Program-made: the position numbers and the translations under genes
The notes under the pieces: generated by a model
Told to the model about the DNA's origin: nothing
Databases searched by the model: none
The model's input: only the letters and a program-made list of their open reading frames with translations
In this document: positions 21,746 through 33,318 of the stretch, in pieces
Position numbering within the stretch: the stretch's first letter is position 1
How the letters are laid out: each line of letters opens with the position of its first letter
Source: Corylus avellana
Taxonomy: Eukaryota; Streptophyta; Magnoliopsida; Fagales; Betulaceae
Reading direction: 5' to 3'
Length of the DNA: 64,000 nt
Assembly: GCF_901000735.1 (NCBI RefSeq)
Contig: NC_081542.1
Location: 15,229,577 to 15,293,576 of the forward strand

Positions 21746-24700
21746 ATGGCGTCTCCGACTTCGTCGTGTAACTCGTCGTATTCGTCTCCGTTTTCGTCCT
21801 CCAAATTCTCGTCTCTTCCGGTAATGGCGATGAGGGAGAAAATCGTCGAGAAAATCCTCGAAAATCGCGTCACTCTCATTGTCGGCGAGACTGGATGCGG
21901 TAATGATACGTACTCTCCATCTCTCTCTCTATTTCTCTCTATCTATCTTTACGATTAACGTTCAGTGCTTCGTTTGAGTGTTGGAGGTTGGGGAACTTTA
22001 ATGTCTATGGTCGTTTCGGCTTTGTTAGGCCCTGCTTGGTTCCCAAGAAAACATAGGAAAACTGGAATTTGGATTTGTTTGGTTATTCCGAAGGCTAAGG
22101 GAAATATGATGCTTGATGTGATGTTGTGAAAAATGAGAAAAGGAGAAGAACGAGGCAAGAAAGAATTATTTTTGTTGTTCTGAAAGAAAAAAACAAATTG
22201 GAATATAATTTCTGAAGCCTTGTTTTACGTATGATACATTATGTGGATGGGAAAATGTAGGGAGAGAAAGATACTAAAATGTTGAATTTTTGAATGATTT
22301 GTTTTCTTTGGACTTCATAAAGTGATATTGTTTGCTACTTATAAAAAAAAAATAAAATAAATAAAGTGATATTGTTTGCTCAACTGAGTTATAGTCAACT
22401 CTTTGGTCTAGTTGATTTGAGTTTTTTTTTTTTTTTCCCACTCTTTGAACACCCAAACACCCAAAGAATGGAAATTGTTTATTTTTGGTTTCGCTTCGTC
22501 TCTCTCGCTCTCTCACAGTGATTAAAAATGAAATGGTTACGAGACAAGAGATTGTCTTCACGTAATGTGCTTCTGAATATTGGCCACAATTTTCTGATAC
22601 ATGCTTTTACTTCCTATTGTCCATTGTATTATCTGAGTCCAAAAACCCAATAAGGGTGAAAGTTGGGGATGTTCATTGTACCTGTCGAAGATTATGTGGT
22701 GATATATTAACAAGTAATTTGACGATTCATGCATTTATTTTCATGAAAGAAAAATCAAGTATGCTACTTTCTTATATTTTTGCTGGTACATCTTAAGGCC
22801 ACATGGACGAGAGTGGGTTTCGCTTAAATAATTTAATCATCCCTTTTATGCTGTTCACATTTTTGGTCTAATTCAAGGAAAGAGCTCACAAGTTCCACAG
22901 TTTCTCCTGGATGAGGGCATGGAACCCATACTATGTACACAACCTAGGAGATTTGCTGTTGTAGCCGTTGCTAAAATGGTTGCAAAAGCGCGCAACTGTG
23001 AAGTAGGAGGAGAAGTTGGATATCACATAGGTCATTCAAGGCACTTATCGGAGAGGTATTTAATGACCAACAAACCCAGTTTACATGTTCTATTGTTTTA
23101 GTTTGAGCTTCATATTATCACTCGAAGAATGTATTTGTAACAGTTATGCTTTTTACCCTGGTATGTTTCACAGATCAAGGATTGTTTTCAAAACTGCTGG
23201 AGTTTTGTTGGATGAATTGCAAGAAAAGGGGATGAATGCACTTAAGTACAAGGCTGTTATTCTTGATGAAGTACATGAAAGATCTGTAGAATCTGATCTT
23301 GTTCTTGTCTCTCTGAAGCAGTTTCTGATGAAGAACAATGACCTGAGGTTGACATTTTCTTTTTTCTATTTTTGGTGGTATTTTTAATGTACTGAGTTAT
23401 TCTGACCGAAAGTCCTTGGAATAAGGGTTACTGAGTTAATTTGTGAAGTTTTTGCTCCTTGACTATCTGGTTATTTTACTTGACAGTATCTTTTTAGCTT
23501 CTGAAGGAATTTTTTTTTTTTTGTAAAGTTGGGAGTTTTAATTCAAAATTTTGGGGCTGAGTTGTGTGAGGATCTAATAGATTTATGATTTTCCAGGGTG
23601 GTGTTGATGTCTGCTACTGCAGATATTTCAAGATACAGGGACTACTTCAAGGATCTTGGCAGGGGGGAACGAGTTGAAGTGCTTGCAATCCCTAGCTCCA
23701 ATCAGAAAACCGTATTTCAACGAAGTGTTTCATATCTGGAACAGGCAATTACTTGTACTCTGAATGCATACATTTTTTTTTTCTTTCTCGTTCACGCGAG
23801 GTGCACGTATCAATTCAAAGAATATTTCTTTGCTTAACATTATAGTAACATGAAACCATGACTTTAAAAAATAAGAAACACGCTCCTCTTCCATTTGTCT
23901 TCTTTAGGGATTCCTCTACAATAGCTCATCTTTAGGTGTAATCAACTCTATGTTAATCAAAAAAAGGTGTAATCAACTCTATGGAGTGGAACCCTGTAAT
24001 CTTACTTTCTGTACTGGTAATGTGTTTGACTGGATGATGTAGGAGCATAAGAATAGGAAGCACTTAGTATTCTTTAAAACTGGACTTGCAAAAATTCACT
24101 TGTATGTTATCAATGGAAGAATAAGAAAATAAGTTGGTGAAAGTTTCCAGTGTTTAAACAAGTTAACGAGGGAGTAAGTTGAGTAACCAATAGTTAGTAA
24201 GTTGGGATGGGAATATTGTCACTTGTCAGGCTGAGGTTCAATGTTGGTGTGTAAAGTGTCTTAACAGAGTCCATATGATTTAATTTTGAAGAGAATATAT
24301 AGGGAATGGTGTGAGAAGGCTTGAAAAGTGCAAAGTTTATTGAAGTTAAAATTTAGGTATAAAATTCATTTAATAGTAATTAAATCATTAAGAAAGGACC
24401 TGAGGCTGTTACTAGATTGAATATGCAACAGAATCTTATGTTTTAGAAAGATTGTTTACATAGTGCATATGCACTGTATGATGAAAAAGATATCAAATTA
24501 TAAATAATGTGGCAAAAAAAAAGTAATTTGGGCTTCTGGAAAAAGATTAGGCTATGGGACAGTACATGAAACATGGCTTTGCTGGAAACAATGACGTCAT
24601 AGAGTCAATTCAGAGTTCAGGATGGCATATGTTTTTTTAATTATGAGAGGTATTTATAATTTACTAATATATTTGTTCATCATGTTTTTGTTTTCTGTAC

Positions 24701-27700
24701 AGATAACTGAATTTCTTGGAATAAGTTCAGAGTTGCCATCTTTAAGATATTGTTCTGGTCCAAGCCCTTCCATGGCTAGTGCTGATATTAAGCCTGATGT
24801 GCACAAACTTATTCATAATCTGGTGTTGCATATCCATGAGAATGAGCCAGACATTGAAAAGAGCATTCTGGTTTTCCTTCCAACATACCATTCGCTGGAG
24901 AAGCAATGGAACCTTCTGAAGTCGCTTAGTTCATCTTTCAAAATTCACATTTTACATAGTAGTGTTGACACTGAAGAAGCTCTTAAGGCAATGAAGATCT
25001 GGAGGTCCCATCGTAAGGTATGCCGTAAGTGGCTCTGCCTGTTTAGAGCTGCATTATGATTATTTAAATGTCACGTTCAGGGAGGTGGTTGGAAGGGATG
25101 GAAGTGGACTTGATATTTAAACATAAAAGAAACAGTCTTTTGGTATATTAAACAAAATCTGTTTTTTAATGCGAGTTGCATTATCTTTTAATATGCTATT
25201 TCTACTGTAAGGAGAATATAAAGGCTAGTTTTACTATCATACGGATTCTATATGAAGCATGATCTTTGATACTGCTGAAACTGCAAATCTAGTTAGTTTC
25301 GATTATTAGAATATTGGTCGCAGTTTCCTCATGTAATTTTCTTCCTTTACCAATATTTAGCAGCTAGAAGATATCTTTTTTTTTTTTTTAAAAAAAAAAA
25401 TATATATATTTATGGTTTCTTTGTTGTTGTTGATTGAGCTGCTTATCCCACTAATTATACATTTTGTTGTGGTCATGGCTGCTCTATTGAAAATACTGTG
25501 TTGTGCAGGTAATATTGGCTACAAATATTGCGGAGTCATCTGTGACAATTCCTAAAGTGGCATTTGTTATCGACTCATGCCGATCTTTACAAGTGTATTG
25601 GGACAAGAACCGAAAAAAGGACTCTCCGGAGCTTGTTTGGGTTTCTAAATCTCAGGTAATGGGGGAGTTGTACTGGTTATTGCTATTAATTATAATTAAT
25701 TTATTACCATAACTATGATATGTTTAGTTCCTTATTTTCACATTGTTGTGTAGGCTGACCAGCGTAAAGGAAGAACTGGTCGAACTTGTGATGGCCAGGT
25801 GTATCGGTTGGTGACAAGATCATTTTTCAGCCTGCTTGAGGATCACGAGCGCCCATGTATACTGAGGTTGTCACTGAGGCAGCAAGTGCTTATGATCTGC
25901 TGTGCCGAATCTAAAGCCATTAATGATCCCAAGGGTGCGGTAGTATGATCTGATTTTGGTTTAAATTCTGGACCTCTTGTTACTTTTTAAAGGGAGATCC
26001 AGAATTCCTTTTCATTTCGCTTACATATGATTACTTATTATGGGGCCCCATGTAGAATAGTTGAATTTCATTTATGTCCTGTTGTATTACTGGTAGAGGG
26101 ATGCCACTAGTATTGCGTGGGTGGAATCTGATCCAAGCGAAATTCACTTATATAGTGGGAAAAGCATCCATTGAAGTTTGAATGAATTGGTATGTGCTTG
26201 GCTGAAAATCCCTGCTCAACATAAAGTTGAGTTGGAGATGAGAGTAACTCTGGCAGTCAGATACTTTCTCAATGAATGCTTGCATGAGTAATCATGTAAT
26301 ACTTACAGAAAACAAAGAGTTATCCTGTGATATAATTACCTGTCTCTTATATTGTAAAATAATTGTCTATATCACTTTATGTATGAAATATAAATATCTA
26401 TACTATTGCATTTCCTTGAGTTGTTCTCTTAAATATTTTGATTTTCCCTCACCAATTTTGCCATCTATACCAGTAGTAGCTACAAGTACTTTAACCCAGA
26501 ATGGTTGACACGTAAAATACTAACATGTTCCTATAACTTATGCCCAAGTAACTTTTCTTCGTCAGTTTATTCCATGTTTTTTAGAATATGCTAGTTGTTT
26601 TCACTCTCATTTTGGAAGATTTATCACTTTTTAGAATACCCACTGTCTGTTAGTCTTGCTAACTTGAATAGCATGTGTTTGGTTTGAATGGATAGCATGA
26701 TTGAGGTATGAAGAAGGACATGATAGATGAACTAAGCTACTATTTACACCAAACCAACACCACCGGGTAAACACACTTTGACCAGGTTATGCATTGAGAC
26801 TTGAGATGTGTGTTGTGGGCTGTTATTGTCAACCTTCGGGCCGTCATGGTGCTGCCCTAATGATCATTATTATTTAGGAAATCAAGTCTCAAGGTTTGTG
26901 TGCTTTTCCCCATTTTAACTTTGAGATCCAAGTTTTCAATTTGATAGATTTAAGACCTGAGTTTAAGCTCATTCTAAATTTGAAACCTCTGTTAGAATTT
27001 TCATCGGAAATGGTTATGAAAATACAATTATGCCCTTTCAAAAAAAACAAAAAAAGAAAAGAAAAAAAGAAAGCCAGAAAATAGTGGCTGGGCTGGCTCA
27101 CCCTGCCCAACCACCTCCTAACAGCTGGGTTGTGCTCCTAGCCACACTCTCTGTTAGGGGGTGGCTTNNNNNNNNNNNNNNNNNNNNNNNATGGGGTTTG
27201 GGACTTGATTTCCCTTTTTTTTTAGAACCCCTGACCTTTCTATCCAATAAAAAAAGCACGTATTTTTTTAAATTTTTGTAAAGATAATGCTGCGCTCTGT
27301 ACGTCTGATTGTGTGGTAGTTAAATGCATGTCCTAGTCTGATACTGGTGGTTATGATCAAATGAGAAAGTGTAAATCCAACTAAATAACTTCAAATCTTG
27401 TGAAGTTTTTTTTTTTTGGGGGGGGGGTCCATTTTCGCAAGTTTAGGAGATGTAGGGAGTCATAATGGGTTGTAGTTTATGTCTCATCTTCTCATCTTTT
27501 AGATCTTGTTAATTTTTGAGACTGTACATGCCTTTCGGGTGATTGTATATCTTGTCTACTTTTTTTGTTTGAGGGCTTTGCCCTTTCTTTCAATGAAATT
27601 ATTATTCATAAAAAAAATGTATGGAGTCATAACAACACGTGCTATGTTAAAATTACTATATTAAGTGATCCATTGCACACTTGCACATTTGCATTTTACC

Positions 27701-30700
27701 ATGAGAATTGATTAGGGTTCAAATTTCTGGAACTTTGATGCCAGCCTTGCTGCAGAAGGCTCTGGATCCACCAGATCTTGGAGTTGTTGAAGATGCATTG
27801 AGTTTGCTTGTTGACATGCATGCATTGGATAAGATGCCTCCAAGAGGCCGGTATGAGCCTACATATTATGGACGATTGCTGGCCTGTTTCTCATTGTCTT
27901 TTGATTCTTCCGTGCTAATACTCAAGTTTGGAGATTTTGGAATGCTGCGTGAAGGCATTGTGCTGGGTATATTGATGGATACGCAACCTCTACCCATTCT
28001 TCATCCTTTTGGAGAGGAAAATTTGGTATTATTACCTATTAAGTGATTGAACCTTTGAGTTTCAAAAAAATGCAATTATTTGCTTGAACAATTGCCTTAT
28101 CTGATTCAGTTAATGTTATCCTCCAGTTAAATGAGTATATCGACTGCTACTTTTGTGGAGATAACAATACTGTCCTAACTGGACGAAAGGAGGTGAAATT
28201 AATGGGAAATTTACGTGCATTTCAGTTTTGGCAACGTGTTTTCAAGGTAAAGTAGTATGTTTTTACTAGGGGGTTTGGACTTTTTATTATATTCTGAATG
28301 CATGATTTGCACATTTTGCTCTTTCTATGAAGGATAAGCACCGTCTCGAACATTTGAAGGAAGTTCTGAAGTTCAATGAGATGAAAGCTATCACAGCTCT
28401 GCTGCCCAAGATTGAAGAAGAATGGTGCTCTTTCCATAACCTTGTGCCGTCATCATTACATCACATCTCAGAAATATGTATGGATCTATGCTTTGATAAT
28501 ATCAGTGGGCACTTCTTTTTAATTAATCTTGTGTAGTCATAGCTACTCTATGACAAATGTATAATGGTCAACATCAGTCTTAGAGCACTTTTTTTTTTCA
28601 AAAAAAAAAAAAAGAAGAAAAAACTTAGCATTGAGCTTCTTTTCAAGGTTGAGTGTCTTTCTTTTCCAGATGAAGATGTATTAAGTTCAGTGCATCGTTT
28701 TCGGCCCGCATTTCTGGCTACATCCAATGGCCTCCCATCCTACTACGATCCTTATGAATTTGAACATACATGCCTTTTCCAATGTCAGCCAGATGGAGAT
28801 AAAAATGCACACACCGTGGAAGATGAGCACCTTGAGCCATCTAATGAAATAAGGAAATGTCTTGCTGTACCATTTGTTGCTTCCAATCACTTTCAAGGCA
28901 ATGATGTGGTTGAAAATTTTGCAACTGCTATCAAAGAGGTATCTTCTTTGACTGCCTTTTGGACACTATTCTGACATAAAAACTAATCCTCCATTAACTT
29001 GTCATGCATAACAGATAAAATTTAAGTACACAGAAGACAAATCTGGAGATCAGCATAAATTTTTTGGTGATGGCAGTTCTCATGTCAATGGGGAGGCTCC
29101 TCTATGTGTATATTTTATTAATGGGTCCTGCAACAGGGGCAGTCAATGCTCGTTTTCTCATTCACGAAAAGCAAATAAACCCATATGCAAATTCTTCTCT
29201 TCTATCCAGGTATCTCACATGTGTAGTTTCAAATCAATTCAATATTGCCTTTGAAGTGCTTATATAGCTTTCTTTTCACTTAGTTGTACGATACTGACTA
29301 TTTCTCTATGTTGGGATGACTTGAAATGTATAACCAACCCTGTCTCACCCAACGCAGATACCAACCCAGGGCTGTCTTTTCCTGGTAAAATTATCTAATA
29401 ATTTATATCAAACATTGTTTATCTTTACTGGTGCAAATGGGAATACCGATGATGAATATAGAGAATGCTCTTGTTAAGGTTATCTACTGTTGAATTTTCC
29501 AAAGTTGATATTATGATACAAAATTAACTACATACTTACCCACGGTTTCTGCTAAAGCCTCTTCAGTTTGGAACTCTTTGGGTTAACTCTTCTGGCTCCT
29601 AACGCTTGCTAAGAATTCTCGTTGCCAGCACTTGCAACATATTATTATCATGCACAGATAAGTTTGCATTTCTGCAATCAGCAGATTTGTGCCCACAAAT
29701 GTGGTGCCACAATTGTAATTATCAACTGAATGATTGTGATACTCCAAAAAGTTTGTCCCAAAATGAATTGCCCACTTTGAGTGGGTGGGTTATAAAAGTG
29801 TTTATAGGTGCCAAGCCCCTCATTGATTCTTAACTAAGTGAGATTGAACTGTATAATTGGCTAGGAAGCTCTAATTGCAACTTGACTAGTCTTTTTTGAA
29901 TGATTGTGTAAATGTGGTTAGCGTTTTCACTGGGTTGTTACAAATGGTAATAGAGCAGCCTAGTAACTCCATGTAGCGCTAGAGCACTATATGACTTGTG
30001 CCCTGACGTCCTCATCAGGAATTTAAGTGGTTAAGATTGTGACAATAGATAAATGAATTGCCCACATTGAGTGAATGGATTATAAAGGTGCTCATGGGTT
30101 CTAAGTCTCACATTAGTTCCTTACTGGATAAAACCGAGTTTTATAATTGATTTTAAAGAGTTTCAATTGCAACTTGACCAGCCATTTTGGAGTAATAGCA
30201 AAGATGTGATTAACACTTTTTTTGGGCCGTTGCAATGATAGCATTTGTGGTCTTACTTTTGAGATGCAAATTACTGAATAGAGCTTAATAGGACCATCTG
30301 TAAAATTTATCTTTCTTATATACTTAGTAGGAGTTCATTGACAAGTCCTTTACATAATTAAGGCCTAATCTTTATTATGCATAATCTTGTCTCTTACGGA
30401 AGGGGGCAGGCATCTTGGGTTTACCCCAGTCCCACCAAAGGTGGGGTCGGGGATTCCACGTCATAAAAAAATCTTTATTATGCATAATTGAACTGCAGTA
30501 CTTGTTTGGATAAAGCGCTTATTCTAGGCAATGCACTTGTTGTTAACATTTTAATATTATATCCCATATTAGGCAGAGGACTTGTTAGTAGCATTCTAAC
30601 AATATACCCAAAATGAAGTAATTAATAATTATCAATAAGATCATCAAATACTCCCATGTAGATTTTTTGGCCTTCTGTTTGAACTATAAATATGTTCGTA

Positions 30701-32077
30701 AGGACAGTGTGGGCTTAGAATAACTCTGTGGAGAAAGTAATGTATGATGAACTGTACATCTTGATACTGATTTAAAGTCTGCACCCAACTTACTCCACTA
30801 CTAGTACAGTTTCAACACATGAGAACTATGATTCAATGTCATTCACAGTAAGTTTTTTTTTTTTACCTATCAAAAAAAAACTTAGCGTGAATGACATTGA
30901 ATCATAGTTCTCATGTTTGAAACTGTACTAGTAGTGTATGTTTTGGGTCCAGGATATGCAACTCATTCTTCACAAAAGTTGTGGAGTTTTTCTCATGCCT
31001 ATTCTGGCAGTGAGGTTGCCAGTCTGGGGACAGTCCCTTCTGAAGAATAATATTTTCCTTTTCTTTTTCAAGAAAAATCTTAATAATTTTCTGATTGCAG
31101 TTTGATGCTTTTCTTGCAGTGTAATTTCTATTTTCATTTATGACAGGGTTGTCGAAATGGAGATTCATGCTTCTTTTCTCATGATCTGGGTCCATCAGTA
31201 TCATCTAGCTCAACCATATGTCTGCCAGAAGATGCTATTGCAAATACTGGATCCCTTCTACGACTCTTCCCCACATCTCCCCATGGACGCATTCTTGTGT
31301 TGGATGACATGGCCTTACATTTCTCCTCAAACCTTGCTAACCACTGTGCTCCATCCAAGATAATTTCCACCACATGTTTGTCCGAAACCTCAATCAGTGA
31401 CCCATCTTTATCAGGTGTAAGAATTTTGTGGGGCCATCATCACCCTTACCAGATCATCATTAAAGGAGGGAAGAGCCCAATCCCGTGGAATGAAGTGAAG
31501 TGTGTGCTATGGTTTCCTAACTTTGATAGCTGTGAAAATTTGGATGAGCAAAAAACTCTCTTGCAGAATTTCTTTGAATATCTGGCTATCCGTATATTGG
31601 CTGATGCCTTGTATGAAGTGCAAGTTATCCTTACCATGAACAACATGCGATTTTCACAACTACAGGTAATGCTTGATACTAAAAATCATTTATGTTTTGT
31701 CTTCTCCACTGCCTGCTTAGCTGCAGAGATTTATCATTAGATTGGCAATTTTTATGTGTTATCAATTTAGTCCTTCCATTAAACTGGATTCATTTAATAA
31801 CGCAATGGTGACGATGGAATTTTTTTAAAGTATTTGATTATTGTTGTTTCAGGTTGAAAAGTTGGGCAGTGATTGCTTCTTCTTTCTTACTGAATCATTT
31901 CGATTTGACGAAACAAGCTTTGGGAAGTTGTCGGACTCGGTAACCACGAAGAAGCCAATGTTGGTATCGACGCCCATCTCGTATGTTTTTGATCTGCACC
32001 CACCTACTGACATTCAGTTTGGTGATTATGCGACGACACTCCACAAACATCTGCATGGTACCCAGAGAGACTTTTAG
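21746..32077 (+). CDS. C3H31: DExH-box RNA helicase with two CCCH zinc fingers
   Basis: Fourteen exons keep phase and give 1016 residues: 21746-21899, 22878-23055, 23174-23347, 23597-23744, 24703-25017, 25509-25655, 25754-25934, 27745-28025, 28127-28246, 28333-28477, 28670-28938, 29015-29209, 31147-31665 and 31853-32077. Helicase motifs are complete: P-loop GETGCGKS (47-54), DEVH (142-145), SAT (174-176), ATNIAESS (327-334) and QRKGRTGR (375-382), as in DEAH/RHA helicases. A winged-helix/HA2-like region follows. Two zinc knuckles come next: C735-x7-C-x5-C-x3-H and C762-x8-C-x5-C-x3-H, the second split by the 1.9-kb intron 12. This architecture matches Arabidopsis C3H31/DExH8, of similar length. 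It should unwind RNA with ATP; its substrate is unknown to me. Exon 4 ends at a GC donor (CAG before GCAATT). Introns hold a TRIM, LINE and SINE ends, a hairpin and the N gap. Confidence 0.93.
22337..22360 (+). mobile_element. Ultra-short retroposition scar (helicase intron 1)
   Basis: A 24-bp A-rich insert (ACTTATAAAAAAAAAATAAAATAA without more) lies between perfect 20-bp direct repeats (ATAAAGTGATATTGTTTGCT at 22317-22336 and 22361-22380). This is what an almost wholly truncated LINE or LINE-mobilised insertion leaves: tail plus target duplication. Confidence 0.7.
23953..23964 (+). mobile_element. Ultra-short retroposition scar (helicase intron 4)
   Basis: A 12-bp insert TTAATCAAAAAA sits between perfect 19-bp direct repeats (AGGTGTAATCAACTCTATG at 23934-23952 and 23965-23983). 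The A-rich end and long target duplication suggest a tail-only retroposition; a simple replication-slippage duplication is the alternative. Confidence 0.5.
27168..27190. other. Assembly gap (23 Ns) in helicase intron 7
   Basis: A run of unknown bases. The true gap size is unknown. It lies in intron 7 (25935-27744), so coding exons are unaffected. Confidence 1.
27466..27616 (+). mobile_element. 5'-truncated LINE end in helicase intron 7
   Basis: The 151-bp insert ends in a typical plant LINE 3' end (TTTCAATGAAATTATTATTC followed by poly(A)). It is flanked by near-perfect 16-bp repeats ATGTAGGGAGTCATAA (27450-27465) and ATGTATGGAGTCATAA (27617-27632). Confidence 0.75.
29754..30234 (+). mobile_element. 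TRIM-like miniature LTR retrotransposon, degenerate
   Basis: Two related direct repeats, 29754-29942 and 30039-30234, both start TG and end CA. They share AATGAATTGCCCAC, GTGCTCATGGG-like and TTGCAACTTGAC blocks. Right after the first is TGGTAATAGAGCA (29945-29957), close to the TGGTATCAGAGC primer-binding site for initiator tRNA-Met. The internal part is only about 96 bp with no frame, so it would need proteins in trans. Identity between the repeats is moderate, so it is old. No clear 5-bp target duplication was found. It sits in helicase intron 12. Confidence 0.68.
30386..30469 (+). mobile_element. Short SINE-like retroposon in helicase intron 12
   Basis: An 84-bp G/C-rich insert ending in an A run is bracketed by perfect 19-bp duplications (AATCTTTATTATGCATAAT at 30367-30385 and 30470-30488). 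A GGTGGGGTCGGGGATTCC stretch could be a worn B box. It differs from the SINE at 3061. Confidence 0.75.
30796..30935. repeat. Near-perfect 60-bp inverted repeat (intron hairpin)
   Basis: Arms 30796-30861 and 30871-30935 begin CACTACTAGTACAGTTTCAA and are nearly identical in inverse, differing at a few bases around CAACACATG/CAAACATG and CACAGTAAG/CACGCTAAG. The loop is an A/T run. The intron transcript could fold into a long hairpin. A young foldback or MITE is the likely origin. Confidence 0.85.
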
Positions 32078-33214
32078 AGGATTTCCTGTGGGTGCGTCCA
32101 TAAAGTTCTTAGTTATAATTGGGAACAAGATTGTGTATATGTTGGTTGTAAAGTTATTTGCCTTTGGGCATTGTGTAGTTATACCAGGATAATGACATAG
32201 GATAATGGCATATCCTAGCGAAGTCTCATTTGGTTATGCACGTTTAAGTTTAATAATGTTGGTATTTTGATTAAGGATCCCATGTTAATCCCCAATGTGG
32301 TTGGGCATGTATTGGGGTGAAAGTTCGACTTGAGAAATGAGAATCCTCAATCCTTTTAGTATTAGATGTTTTGAGTTTTACTGATGCCTTGATAAGGTTG
32401 GGTCAAACAATAACTCAGTTGGATTTGAAAGAGCGCTTGTAGTTTCCACCACTTAGGCTTCTCATGATTCTATAGTTATGCTCAGGTAGAATAGTTACAG
32501 TTGGTCTTTTTCGCATGCCTTTTTAATAAATAAATAAAAAAAAAAAAGTGTTTAATGGTAGTTTTAGTTATGTTATTTTCTGGAGAATAGATATTGGCTT
32601 TTCACTTGGATTTGTTATCCAAAGCTTGATTTTTATTCTCTACTTTTTGCTTCTATCATATGTGAAAGAATCTAGTCTTGGAATTGTTGTTTGTGCAAAT
32701 CATGGTGAAACTAGTAAATTAAAGAATCGTATTGTACCTTTCCGTGTCAGACGTTAAAGTGGAGTTCCCTTTTTTCTAAAAATTGAATTGAATTGAATTT
32801 TATTATTATTATTTTAATTTTGATTTAATTTTTTAAGTTTAAGTAATATTTTATTATTTTATGATTAGTAGGACACGTGGCGCTAAGTAGACCGTTGGAT
32901 GAAGATGGACGGACAGGATTGCAGGATTTGATTTGAGGGGATCCTGATCCCTTAACCCATCAACGAACCGAAATCCCATCTGGAATCAAAGAAAGCCCAG
33001 TTATATAAATGAAGAAACAATATAAAAGAGGCAAAGAAAAAAGAACAAGAAAAGAAGTCTATGACTCTTAAAGAAGACAGGAGTATATTCAATGCAATCA
33101 GATCTCATGAAACCCCCGTACCGGGGGCACGTGGAAGGTGAGCATATCTGATTCTGATTGCATTTGCAAATAGCATCCAAGTGCTAGTTGAAATCAGCTG
33201 CAAGTCTTCAACCT

Positions 33215-33252
<38 letters not shown>

Positions 33253-33318
33253 ATTCCAAAGAAGGAAAAAAACTCGCCAAAAAGAAAAGAAAAAAGGGCA
33301 GAACCCAACCCAGACTCA
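32078..33318 (+). promoter_or_regulatory. Spacer and upstream region of the uncharacterised gene
   Basis: Contains a G-box core CACGTG at 32874-32879 (in GGACACGTGGCGC, also ABRE-like), two TATA-like sequences around 33003-33030 and a long (CT)n tract at 33219-33251 in the probable leader. CT-rich leaders are common in plant genes. No coding exon is seen in 32078-32870. Confidence 0.5.

Noticed and set aside
23598..23837. Helicase exon 4 read through into a longer frame
   Set aside because: The extension after EQ encodes poly-Phe intron sequence; the next exon joins in phase at 24703.
33181..33318. N-terminal extension of the uncharacterised protein
   Set aside because: The open frame extends through a (CT)n tract but without an ATG; the first ATG is at 33319.
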